Of a stretch of 64,000 bases of DNA, positions 36,793-44,879 are shown in pieces. Source of the DNA: Sphingobacteriales bacterium (lineage in GTDB: Bacteria; Bacteroidota; Bacteroidia; Sphingobacteriales; Sphingobacteriaceae); the NCBI GenBank assembly GCA_025353765.1, contig JANXOD010000035.1:183124-247123 (forward strand). Direction: 5' to 3'. The notes under the pieces are model-generated. The model saw only the letters and a list, made by a program, of their open reading frames with translations. It made no database searches and was not told the DNA's origin. Each line of letters opens with the position of its first letter. The first letter of the stretch is position 1. The position numbers and the translations under genes are program-made.

Positions 36793-38589
36793 ATGCCATT
36801 ATTATGGAAAAGAATTTTATTTGCATTGCTCACATTTATAACTATTGTTATTATTATAGCTATTTATTTTAATTTCCATCTGAAGCCTCTATTAACAAAG
36901 AAAATAAAAGAAGCTATAATAACATCTACTGATAGTTTGTATACTATAGATTTTGATGATGTAAGTGCAAATATTATTACCGGTAATGTAAGTTTTACGC
37001 ACATTTTATTTAAACCAGATACTTTCGTTTATAAAAAATTAATTCGTAAAAGGTTAGCTCCCAAACATCTATATCGCATTCAAGTTTCATCATTGATATT
37101 GAATCAGTTACACCCTTTAAAGGTTTATTTTAATAGAAACCTGCAAATTGGGGCTCTTGTAATCAATAAACCCATTGTTCGAATGATATATCAAAATGTA
37201 CCAGATTCCCAGGACACCATTGCCGACGATAAACGGACTTTATATCAACGCCTCTCTAAGTACCTTAAATCCGTAAAAATTGGAGACATTATTTTCCATG
37301 ATGTTGATTTTCAATATATCGATAAAAGTTTAAAAGATAATCAGGAAGCGGGGCTAAAAAACTTGGACATAAAAATCAATGATTTCCTTATTGATTCTAT
37401 TTCTCAATTTGATAAATCAAGGTTTTATTATACCAAAAACATTTTTGTGCAACTGAAAGATAATCAATGGCTAACAAATGATGGTAATTATGCAATTCAA
37501 TTAAAAGAGTTAACCGCATCAACGGCAAATGGGTTTGCCACATTAAGAGGCTTAAGTTTGATTCCGAGATATTCTGAAATGGGTTTTGCTGAGAGAATTA
37601 AAGTCCGAAAAGACAGATATTCCATAAAATTTAATGAAATATCTCTACAGAATATAAATTATAAAGATCTGCTTATTCGGCGTCGAATCATTGCCTCCAG
37701 CCTATCATTAAATAATGGGAGTATAGCTGTTTTTGCAAACAGAGCTCTACCTAAACCTGCTATTATTATTGATAAAGCGAGGAATTTTCCTTCCATAGCT
37801 TTTAAACGTTTAAGCTTACCTATTCTGATTGATACCATTAAATTAAACAATTCCTCCATCAGCTACTCAGGATACAGCCCCGAATCTAAACAGAAAGGCA
37901 CTGTTTCCTTTAACCAATTAAATGGACAATTCTATAATGTAACAAACGATTCATTGTCGTTGTTGAAAAATAAGTATAGCAAGGCTGATATTACAGCTTT
38001 AATTATGGGCAGTGGCAGAGTGAATTTGCATTTAAATTTTAGCTTGAATGCTCCTGACGGGGCATTTACTTATAATGGTAATGTGGGTAAAATGAACGCT
38101 CGTGTATTAAACCGGGTAACAGGTCCTTTAGGACTTATAGAAATAAAATCGGGAAAGGTACAGGAGATGAGTTTTTCCGGAAAGGGAAGTATTGCAAAAT
38201 CTGAGGGTAAGGTGACCCTGCTTTATAATAATCTAAAAGTGGCACTTTTAAAAAATAATGCTGATAGCACACATCTAAAAAAGAAAGGAGTTGCCTCTCT
38301 TTTTGTGAATATATTCATTATTAAAACAGATAATCCAATAGAAAATAATTTAGTCAGGATAGCAAACTTTAACTATAAAAGGCCTTTGAATATATCTTTT
38401 TTTAATATGTTTTGGAAAGGATTGTTGAGAGGTATTATGGAGATTATTGGTTTTGATGAGCAAACAAAAAAAGCTATGCAGAATAAAATTCAACAAATGA
38501 ATATTGAAAAAATAGATCGTGCTGAACGTCGTGAGAAAAGAAAAGCCCGGCGAATTGAACGTAAACGCATTAAATCCAAAAAATCTTAA
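36793..38589 (+). CDS. AsmA-like envelope protein, hypothetical
   Basis: 598 residues. One N-terminal transmembrane helix (residues ~7-28, W-K-R-I-L-F-A-L-L), then a long strand-rich periplasmic region with repeated amphipathic strands (L-Q-I-G-A-L-V-I-N-K-P-I-V, G-D-I-I-F-H-D-V-D-F), as in AsmA/DUF748 proteins of lipid transport, and a very basic C-terminal helix (R-R-E-K-R-K-A-R-R-I-E-R-K). Assignment to AsmA is by overall pattern only. Divergent from miaB. Confidence 0.68.
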   Translation: MPLLWKRILFALLTFITIVIIIAIYFNFHLKPLLTKKIKEAIITSTDSLYTIDFDDVSANIITGNVSFTHILFKPDTFVYKKLIRKRLAPKHLYRIQVSSLILNQLHPLKVYFNRNLQIGALVINKPIVRMIYQNVPDSQDTIADDKRTLYQRLSKYLKSVKIGDIIFHDVDFQYIDKSLKDNQEAGLKNLDIKINDFLIDSISQFDKSRFYYTKNIFVQLKDNQWLTNDGNYAIQLKELTASTANGFATLRGLSLIPRYSEMGFAERIKVRKDRYSIKFNEISLQNINYKDLLIRRRIIASSLSLNNGSIAVFANRALPKPAIIIDKARNFPSIAFKRLSLPILIDTIKLNNSSISYSGYSPESKQKGTVSFNQLNGQFYNVTNDSLSLLKNKYSKADITALIMGSGRVNLHLNFSLNAPDGAFTYNGNVGKMNARVLNRVTGPLGLIEIKSGKVQEMSFSGKGSIAKSEGKVTLLYNNLKVALLKNNADSTHLKKKGVASLFVNIFIIKTDNPIENNLVRIANFNYKRPLNISFFNMFWKGLLRGIMEIIGFDEQTKKAMQNKIQQMNIEKIDRAERREKRKARRIERKRIKSKKS

Positions 38590-38630
38590 AAAGATAGATT
38601 GGTCAACGTATTGTAATACAATTCATAGTA

Positions 38631-39695
38631 TTACAAGAGGTAATTCCACCCTAATGTATCCGGTATTAAACCATAACGAATCCCATTTAAGGCCTTAAGG
38701 GCTTTATTAGAAAATGCACGCAAAGCAGGATTCGGAAGGATGTAAATTTCACCTTCATAACCTATTTCTGAAATATGTGCAATAGTGGCCGCTGTGCCGG
38801 CTCCAAATGCTTCCTGCAAAGTTCCGCTTTTTGCAGCTGTAATTACTTCCTCAACTGTGACCCTGCGTTCTTCAACCTTCATTCCCCAGGCATTTGCCAA
38901 GGCTATAATAGTATGACGGGTTACGCCATCTAAAATCGTATCTCGGGTAGACGGGGTAATTAATGTATCATTGATGACAAACATCACGTTAGTAGTACCC
39001 GATTCTTCAATGTATGCATGTTCTTTGGCATCTGTCCAAATTAACTGATCGAAACCTTCTTTTTGGGCTTGTTTTGTGGGATATAATGAGCTGGCATAAT
39101 TACCGGCAGTTTTTGCATAACCTACGCCACCTTCAACTGCACGGGCATAATGAGTTTCAATTTTTACACGTAATGGCTTTGAATAATATGCTCCCGCTGG
39201 CCCGGTAAGCACAACAAATTTATAAGCATCAGAAGCATGTACACCTAAAACCGCATCTGTAGCAAACATAAATGGCCGAATATATAAGGATTGGCCTTCT
39301 TTTGATGGAACCCAATCACGATCCATATCAATAAGCTGAATAATACTTTGCATAAACAATTCTTCCGGAACTGTTGGCATGCACATACGATCGGCAGAAA
39401 TATTAAAACGTTCAAGGTTTCTTAAAGGTCTGAAAATCCCTACGCGGCCATCTGGCTGTTTATAAGCTTTTATGCCTTCAAAAATTGCCTGGCCATAATG
39501 TAAAGCAGAAGCTGCCGGACTAATTGCTATATCACCGTAAGGTTTAATTTCAAAATTTTTCCATTCTCCATCTTCAAAATCGGCTTCAAACATATGGTCA
39601 GAAAAGGTTCGACCAAAAAGAAGATTGTTAAAGTCCGTTTTTCCTAAACGGGATGCAGATGTTCTGCTAACTTTTATATCCAGAGTATCAATCAC
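38631..39695 (-). CDS. ilvE: Branched-chain amino acid aminotransferase
   Basis: 354 residues, the group-II (fold IV) length. P-A-A-S-A-L-H-Y-G-Q-A-I-F-E-G-I-K-A-Y is the fold-IV entry motif, G-G-V-G-Y-A-K-T-A-G-N-Y-A-S carries the PLP Lys region (K195 area), and E-E-S-G-T-T-N-V-M-F-V plus L-D-G-V-T-R-H complete the signature. Transaminates Leu/Ile/Val with 2-oxoglutarate. Monocistronic as far as I can see. Confidence 0.93.
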   Translation of the reverse strand: MIDTLDIKVSRTSASRLGKTDFNNLLFGRTFSDHMFEADFEDGEWKNFEIKPYGDIAISPAASALHYGQAIFEGIKAYKQPDGRVGIFRPLRNLERFNISADRMCMPTVPEELFMQSIIQLIDMDRDWVPSKEGQSLYIRPFMFATDAVLGVHASDAYKFVVLTGPAGAYYSKPLRVKIETHYARAVEGGVGYAKTAGNYASSLYPTKQAQKEGFDQLIWTDAKEHAYIEESGTTNVMFVINDTLITPSTRDTILDGVTRHTIIALANAWGMKVEERRVTVEEVITAAKSGTLQEAFGAGTAATIAHISEIGYEGEIYILPNPALRAFSNKALKALNGIRYGLIPDTLGWNYLL

Positions 39696-39718
39696 TGTAT
39701 TTGCTGTTAGTTTCTTTT

Positions 39719-39726
39719 CAAAATTA
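39719..39726 (-). promoter_or_regulatory. -7 box of ilvE
   Basis: Minus-strand TAATTTTG, 24 nt before the ilvE ATG; matches TAnnTTTG and gives a plausible short leader. Confidence 0.5.
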
Positions 39727-39758
39727 CATAAAAGCTAAGTACTTTGTTTAATAATATT

Positions 39759-40718
39759 TTAGACTAATGGTGTATTTACTACACTTATAACCCAATTTTT
39801 ACCCCAATCTTCTAATTGATTTGCAGTCCATAACCCCGGATAAAATATACGTTTTTGAAAACGGGGAGGCAGATATTTTTGCCAGTTTGTTCCGCCGGTA
39901 GCTTTAATTTCTTCCGGTTCCCGGTTTAAATATTTTACTGCAGATTTATAATGTGCAAGCGGCCAATTTACATTTACATGAATGTCTAACTCACGTAATT
40001 CCTTTTCTAAGCCCGATGTTTCCCGATTTTGTGATTTTAAGTTTCTTAATAAAGCACTGAAATTAGTATGACGGGTATCATTTGCTAAGGCAATAAGTTC
40101 ATCACCATATTTTTTTTGAAACTGCTTCAGTGTTAAAGTTTGCTTTCCGGATGAAAGTTCTGTAGCCCCAAATTTCCAGTAAATAAATTCAAATTGCTCT
40201 TGTAAGGATGCATTACGCAACTCTTCCCGTTTATCTTTAGAAACTAATTGTATAAAATCTGTGGCATAAATTTCAATCATGCGATATTGGGCAGATTGAA
40301 ACCCGCTGGCAGGCAACAAAGACATCCGGAACTTCAAAAATTGTTCTTTTTCCATCCCTTCTACCATAATCTCAAAAGAATTAGTTAGAATCTGGAAATA
40401 AGAATTGATACGTTTTACTCTTGCAGTAAAAAAATCAACTGTTAAAGCCGGATGATCGCTTATTTGTTTGCATTCATGTAGAGCCAGTTTGAAATAAAGC
40501 TCGGTAATCTGGTGATACATGATGAATATTTCTTCATCCGGAAAAGATGTTTTAGGACTTTGCAAACTTAACAACGTATCCAGGTGAATGTAATCCCAAT
40601 AAGTTAAAAAATTTGCATGAAGCAAACCATCCAGGTACGAAGCCATATCCTGACCCATTGCTTCATATTTTTCCTGTAAATTTTCTAATTTTAATTTTAT
40701 TTCCGGAGTAATTTCCAT
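39759..40718 (-). CDS. kynA: Tryptophan 2,3-dioxygenase
   Basis: 319 residues. Substrate and heme pocket motifs: L-T-Y-W-D-Y-I-H-L-D-T-L-L-S near residue 38, M-Y-H-Q-I-T-E-L-Y-F-K, S-G-F-Q-S-A-Q-Y-R, proximal heme His in L-A-H-Y-K-S-A, and T-G-G-T-N-W-Q-K-Y-L in place of the canonical T-G-G-S-S-G-x-x-Y-L. Opens the indole ring of tryptophan to N-formylkynurenine. No other kynurenine pathway gene is in the window. Confidence 0.9.
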   Translation of the reverse strand: MEITPEIKLKLENLQEKYEAMGQDMASYLDGLLHANFLTYWDYIHLDTLLSLQSPKTSFPDEEIFIMYHQITELYFKLALHECKQISDHPALTVDFFTARVKRINSYFQILTNSFEIMVEGMEKEQFLKFRMSLLPASGFQSAQYRMIEIYATDFIQLVSKDKREELRNASLQEQFEFIYWKFGATELSSGKQTLTLKQFQKKYGDELIALANDTRHTNFSALLRNLKSQNRETSGLEKELRELDIHVNVNWPLAHYKSAVKYLNREPEEIKATGGTNWQKYLPPRFQKRIFYPGLWTANQLEDWGKNWVISVVNTPLV

Positions 40719-40783
40719 GCTGTAATTTATAATATAATTTCTGACTACTAATGTTTGATTTAGTTTTAGCTCTATTAGGTTAA

Positions 40784-41158
40784 TTATCCCAATACCTTTA
40801 CAAGTGCCATTCCCAAATACAAACCGCTTATACTAAGAGTAAAATTGAGAATGATATTGCCTATCGCCATCCCGTTTTGCCCGCTTTTAAATAATTCAAC
40901 AGTTTCAAAAGTAAAGGCAGAATAGGTACTAAAACCACCACAAAAGCCTGTAATTATTAATAATTTGAGCGTGTAATTGACATTAAGCTTTTGTACACCC
41001 AACATTAAGACAAGTCCAAATATAAAGCAACTTAAAACATTGACTGTAAGTGTAGCTAAAGGAAAATCAGGTTGCCAAATCTTATAAAGTTTTGCTATCA
41101 GAAGGCGTGCGACACTGCCCAATCCTCCGCCAACAAAAACTAAACATAATTCTCTCAT
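40784..41158 (-). CDS. crcB: Fluoride-specific channel/exporter CrcB
   Basis: 124 residues with four membrane helices. G-G-G-L-G-S-V-A-R-L at the start, T-L-T-V-N-V-L-S-C-F-I-F-G near residue 37 (conserved Asn) and G-F-C-G-G-F-S-T-Y-S-A-F-T-F-E near residue 71 (phenylalanine box) identify Fluc/CrcB. It starts 5 nt after the SerB-like gene, so there is no room for a fluoride riboswitch directly upstream. Confidence 0.93.
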   Translation of the reverse strand: MRELCLVFVGGGLGSVARLLIAKLYKIWQPDFPLATLTVNVLSCFIFGLVLMLGVQKLNVNYTLKLLIITGFCGGFSTYSAFTFETVELFKSGQNGMAIGNIILNFTLSISGLYLGMALVKVLG

Positions 41159-41163
41159 GTAAA

Positions 41164-42456
41164 TTAATATAAAATCCTGAATTTTATAGTATGATCTATT
41201 TGCTTCAGATCTTTTAAAACCTGCTTATCATATTCGGTATTTACATCTGTGATTACATATCTAATTTGAGCATTAGTCATTAAAAACTGCCCTGCAATAT
41301 TCATGTTATGATGTGCAAAAACCTGGTTTATCTGTGCCATGATCCCTGGTATGTTTTTGTGGATGTGAATTAAACGATGCGCATTTTCCATTCGTGGAAG
41401 CTGTAGATTAGGAAAGTTTGAACTTAAATAAGTATGGCCTTTATTAATAAATTCGATCATACGTTTTGCAATGAATTCAGCATTGCGTGGATTATTTTTC
41501 GGATCATCAAAAACTACAATCCCCATATCCGTGCAAAGCTCATGGGATAATTTTTGTTTGATATTACCTAAATAGCCGATAGTTTTTAGTTTTATTGCAC
41601 GTTCTAGTTTTGTATCATCCAAGCGCTCACCATTGGCTAAAAGCATCATACCCACATTTGTCACATATTTTTCTTCAAAACTTGTTTTATGCCGGATAGA
41701 AAAACCATCTTTTTTTAATGTTTGAATGGCAAGATCAGGCACATCGCCTATAACTAAGCAAAGTATCCTGTTTTTAGGATAAGAAATAGCCCGTGGTAGT
41801 TTATTTACATATAAAAATTCATCAAAGCTGGGTGTCACATGATCTGCTTTTTCGGCCACCGTTTTGCGTTCAATATTCTCTGTAAAGGCATAAAATTTTT
41901 TAATCATTCCAAATTCTTTAAGTTGAAAATCAGAATGCCCATCTCCAATTCCATAAATATCTCCCGGCAGGTTCAGTTCTTTAAGTAAAGTAACTTTCCC
42001 ACCCTCTTTTGATAGCGGATTCATATCATCATAACCTATAATCTGATCATCCTTATCAAATATAAATGTATTGGCATAAATATTTTCTTTCCGGATATAA
42101 TAAGGCAACACAACAGGAACTATAAATTCCTTGAATCCACCCGAAACAATCAAAATAGTATCAGTATGCTTTTTAAAGAAATTTTTGTTTCGTGAAAAGG
42201 ATAAGGAAATTTTCTTTTTTAAACGGGTAATTAACTGTTTTAAATGATTTCGGTTTGCTGCTAAAAGTTGAATACGGCTGCTTAAGCTTTCGCGAAAGGA
42301 TAGTTTGCCTTCCATAGCTAAATTGGTTAGATCTTCTATCTTTTTATAAATAGCTTCACGATCAGGATGCTTTTTTAAGGATATACGTGCCAGCTCATCC
42401 AAAGCTTCAACTTGGGTAAAGGTGCTGTCAAAATCAATGATATAGAACTGTTTCAA
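41164..42456 (-). CDS. Phosphoserine phosphatase (HAD) fused to a truncated phosphoglycerate dehydrogenase with ACT domain
   Basis: 430 residues; TTG start at 42456 (no in-frame ATG near). Residues 1-215 are a SerB-type HAD phosphatase with all four motifs: D8-F-D10-S-T, S105-G-G, K154, G171-D172-G-H-S-D176. Residues ~226-330 resemble the N-terminal substrate-binding part of SerA, but where the ~190-residue NAD-binding domain with the catalytic Arg/Glu/His should follow, the sequence jumps to the SerA C-terminal part (K-R-M-I-E-F-I-N-K-G, N-F-P-N-L-Q-L-P) and a complete ACT domain (359-430, H-R-L-I-H-I-H-K-N-I-P-G to I-K-F-R-I-L-Y). Full SerB-SerA fusions exist in Bacteroidota; here the dehydrogenase is gutted, suggesting serine-regulated phosphatase. 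Confidence 0.85.
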   Translation of the reverse strand: MKQFYIIDFDSTFTQVEALDELARISLKKHPDREAIYKKIEDLTNLAMEGKLSFRESLSSRIQLLAANRNHLKQLITRLKKKISLSFSRNKNFFKKHTDTILIVSGGFKEFIVPVVLPYYIRKENIYANTFIFDKDDQIIGYDDMNPLSKEGGKVTLLKELNLPGDIYGIGDGHSDFQLKEFGMIKKFYAFTENIERKTVAEKADHVTPSFDEFLYVNKLPRAISYPKNRILCLVIGDVPDLAIQTLKKDGFSIRHKTSFEEKYVTNVGMMLLANGERLDDTKLERAIKLKTIGYLGNIKQKLSHELCTDMGIVVFDDPKNNPRNAEFIAKRMIEFINKGHTYLSSNFPNLQLPRMENAHRLIHIHKNIPGIMAQINQVFAHHNMNIAGQFLMTNAQIRYVITDVNTEYDKQVLKDLKQIDHTIKFRILY

Positions 42457-42663
42457 TGTTGCGATAAATGCAAATATAGGAATATGAAGTTACCAGATTT
42501 TCTTCTTTTTATAAAAATCAGTACTGTTTCTCATTATTCTAAATAAGTAAGCAGATAGATAAATCGGACATTGAGTGTATTCTTCTTTAGTCAAAACACT
42601 CCATAATATTAATTAATATTTCTCATCACAATACATGTTATATGAACTATTCTGTATAAATTT
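42457..42663. other. Intergenic region between divergent genes
   Basis: AT-rich, no ORF of note. A minus-strand TATATTTG (42471-42478) is the candidate -7 box of the SerB fusion, 14 nt before its TTG start. Nothing else recognised. Confidence 0.5.
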
Positions 42664-42683
42664 TTTAATGGTATAATAATTGT
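42664..42683 (+). promoter_or_regulatory. Upstream element shared by two T9SS cargo genes (copy 1)
   Basis: A 20-base segment starting TTTAATGGTAT recurs at 44827-44846 with one mismatch, at 59 and 53 nt before homologous ATG codons. Either a shared promoter/operator or residual homology from a duplication. Confidence 0.5.
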
Positions 42684-42722
42684 TTATGCCTGTAATTCAG
42701 ATTTTATAATAGAAAAGAATTG

Positions 42723-42755
42723 ATGAATAAACTTATACTAACCCCAAAAAACTAA
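42723..42755 (+). other. Ten-codon leader ORF overlapping the next start (TAATG)
   Basis: ATG-AAT-AAA-CTT-ATA-CTA-ACC-CCA-AAA-AAC-TAA encodes M-N-K-L-I-L-T-P-K-N and its TAA overlaps the ATG of the following gene. The sibling gene at 44880 begins with the related M-N-T-L-I-L-V-T-K-K, so this looks like the ancestral start cut off by a frame change. Confidence 0.5.
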
Positions 42756-44683
42756 TGAAAAAGAATCTAGCAAAGAAGTATGTACTTCTTTTTTTCGCAA
42801 TGGCCCTTACGCAAAATCTTTTTGCTCAATGGTCTACGTCGGCTACAGTTAATAATGCTGTTTGTGCATTAACAGGCCAGCAAACAAATCCGGTTTCAGT
42901 AAGCGATGGTAGCGGCGGAGTTATTATTGCCTGGGAAGATAATCGTAACGGCAATTACCAAATTTATGCCCAGCACATTTTGGCCCTAGGTACTTTAGAT
43001 CCTACTTTTCCTCTTAATGGATTAGCTATTTGTCCTACTGCAAGTGGGCAGCAGGTAAGTCCATCTATAGTAGGTGACGGAACTGGCGGTGCTTATATAA
43101 CATGGCATGATACTCGTACAGGTGGCGAAGGTATTTATACCCAATACATTGTTGCTGGTGCTGAAGTATGGCAATCAACAGGTATACTTGTTTCAACTTC
43201 TGGACCTTCTGTAGCACTTCCGGCTATAGTAAGTGATGGTAGCGGCGGAGTTATTATTTCCTGGGATGATTTTCGCAATGGCAGTGCTGATATTTATGCC
43301 CAACATATTTTAGCCGCTGGTAATGTAGATGCAACCTGGAAACCTGGTGGGGAAGACATATGTGTTTTACAACCACAATCCCAAGATCATTCTCAAATAA
43401 TAAGTGATGGAGCTAACGGAGCTATCATAGCTTGGAATGATTATCGTGCTAATGGCGGTAGCAATATTGATATTTATGCTCAGCATATTGATATGAGTGG
43501 GGCTACACAGTGGGCCCTAAATGGCGAAATCATATCTAGTGATCCAAGTCCTCAAAAGAATTTTAAAATGGTAAGTGATGGAGCTAGCGGAGCTTTTTTC
43601 TGCTGGGAAGATAATCGTAGTACCGCCAGTAGAATTTATGCTCAACATATTGCCTCTAATAAAGCTTTATTAGCTAGTGATGTAGTTGTAAGCACAAATG
43701 CTAATGTGGGGGTTAGTCAAAAAAATCCGGATATGGCAAGCGATGGTGCTAGTGGAGTTTTCATAACATGGCAAGATGATCGTAATGGGAATACTGATAT
43801 TTATGCTAGGCCAGTTAATATTGCAGGTTTCACGGGTACAGAAGTAGCTTTATGTACTGATGCAAACACTCAGGATATTCCTAAAATAATAGGCGTTGTA
43901 GGAGGTGCTATTGTTGCTTGGCAAGATCAACGGAATGGCAATACTGATCTGTATGCCCAGCGTGTTAATGGCACACCTTGGATACAAGATGGTGTAGCGA
44001 TTTCTACTGCTGCAAACAGTCAAAATGTACAAACTTTAGTAAGTGATGGAACTGGTGGAGCGATTTTTACGTGGGGAGATGGACGTAGTCTTTCTAATAC
44101 CTCTGATATTTATGCCCAAAATATAAAATCTGATGGTACTCCACTTCCGCTTAGTTTAGTAAGTTTCACTGGCAAACTAGAAGGTAACCAGATTAACTTA
44201 AGTTGGCAAACGGCAAGTGAGCAAAATACATCTAAGTTTGGCATTGAATATAGTACAAATGAAACCTTTACAAACATAGGTACAGTAGTAGCTGCAGGCA
44301 ATAGTAGCAGCACAAAAAACTATAGTTTTATGCATAGAAGCCCAGAAAAAGGTAATAACTATTACCGTCTTAAAATGACAGATGCAGACGGACAGTGTAC
44401 TTACAGCCCTGTTGTATCAGTTAGACTAAGCCTTAAGCAAGGCGGAATGGCATTATACCCTAACCCAGCCAGGGAATATGTAATCGTTGAACATCCAATA
44501 ACTATTACCAATCTTGCACAAATTAAGTTGGTAGATATGAAGGGCAGATTAGTTAGAACAATTAAACTGGCAAAAGATAGTTCTCAAGCTAGAATTGAGT
44601 TAGAAAGTTTATCGCCCGGAACCTATACTATAATATGGACTGAAGGAGAAAATACCAAAAGCCAAACTTTGGTAGTAGAATAA
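42755..44683 (+). CDS. T9SS cargo protein with WD-like tandem repeats
   Basis: 642 residues. Signal peptide to ~residue 25 (N-L-F-A-Q). Residues ~28-455 contain about nine repeats of V-S-D-G-S-G-G-V-I-I-A-W-E-D-N-R-N-G-x-x-x-I-Y-A-Q, probably a beta propeller; repeats 1 and 4 are nearly identical at DNA level. Residues ~470-555 are an FN3-like module (S-W-Q-T-A-S-E-Q-N), and 560-642 a type A sorting domain (Y-P-N-P-A, S-P-G-T-Y). Exported by the T9SS and attached or released at the surface. The C-terminal module is close in sequence to that of the next T9SS gene. Ligand unknown. Confidence 0.85.
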   Translation: MKKNLAKKYVLLFFAMALTQNLFAQWSTSATVNNAVCALTGQQTNPVSVSDGSGGVIIAWEDNRNGNYQIYAQHILALGTLDPTFPLNGLAICPTASGQQVSPSIVGDGTGGAYITWHDTRTGGEGIYTQYIVAGAEVWQSTGILVSTSGPSVALPAIVSDGSGGVIISWDDFRNGSADIYAQHILAAGNVDATWKPGGEDICVLQPQSQDHSQIISDGANGAIIAWNDYRANGGSNIDIYAQHIDMSGATQWALNGEIISSDPSPQKNFKMVSDGASGAFFCWEDNRSTASRIYAQHIASNKALLASDVVVSTNANVGVSQKNPDMASDGASGVFITWQDDRNGNTDIYARPVNIAGFTGTEVALCTDANTQDIPKIIGVVGGAIVAWQDQRNGNTDLYAQRVNGTPWIQDGVAISTAANSQNVQTLVSDGTGGAIFTWGDGRSLSNTSDIYAQNIKSDGTPLPLSLVSFTGKLEGNQINLSWQTASEQNTSKFGIEYSTNETFTNIGTVVAAGNSSSTKNYSFMHRSPEKGNNYYRLKMTDADGQCTYSPVVSVRLSLKQGGMALYPNPAREYVIVEHPITITNLAQIKLVDMKGRLVRTIKLAKDSSQARIELESLSPGTYTIIWTEGENTKSQTLVVE

Positions 44684-44702
44684 CCCAAAATATTATTGCT
44701 GG

Positions 44703-44743
44703 AAGCGTTCTGTAGACTTGCAAGTCAACAGAACGCTTTTTAT
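44703..44743 (+). terminator. Rho-independent terminator with long stem
   Basis: AAGCGTTCTGT ... ACAGAACGCTT with a second inner palindrome GACTTGCAAGTC, then TTTTTAT. 20 nt past the stop of the T9SS gene. Confidence 0.88.
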
Positions 44744-44826
44744 GTTATTTTAATGCGAAGCATATGTCAGCAAACTCCTTTTATTTTAGATTGCCCTATT
44801 AAATTATATAAGGCTATTTCTTAAAC

Positions 44827-44846
44827 TTTAATGGTATTATAATTGT
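44827..44846 (+). promoter_or_regulatory. Upstream element shared by two T9SS cargo genes (copy 2)
   Basis: Near-identical to 42664-42683 (starts TTTAATGGTAT, ends AATTGT) and 53 nt before the ATG at 44880. Confidence 0.5.
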
Positions 44847-44879
44847 CACTATATTTATTCATATTAATTTAAAAAAATC

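Noticed and set aside
40719..41163. Fluoride riboswitch for crcB
   Set aside because: Only 5 nt separate crcB from the upstream gene on the same strand, leaving no space for the aptamer.
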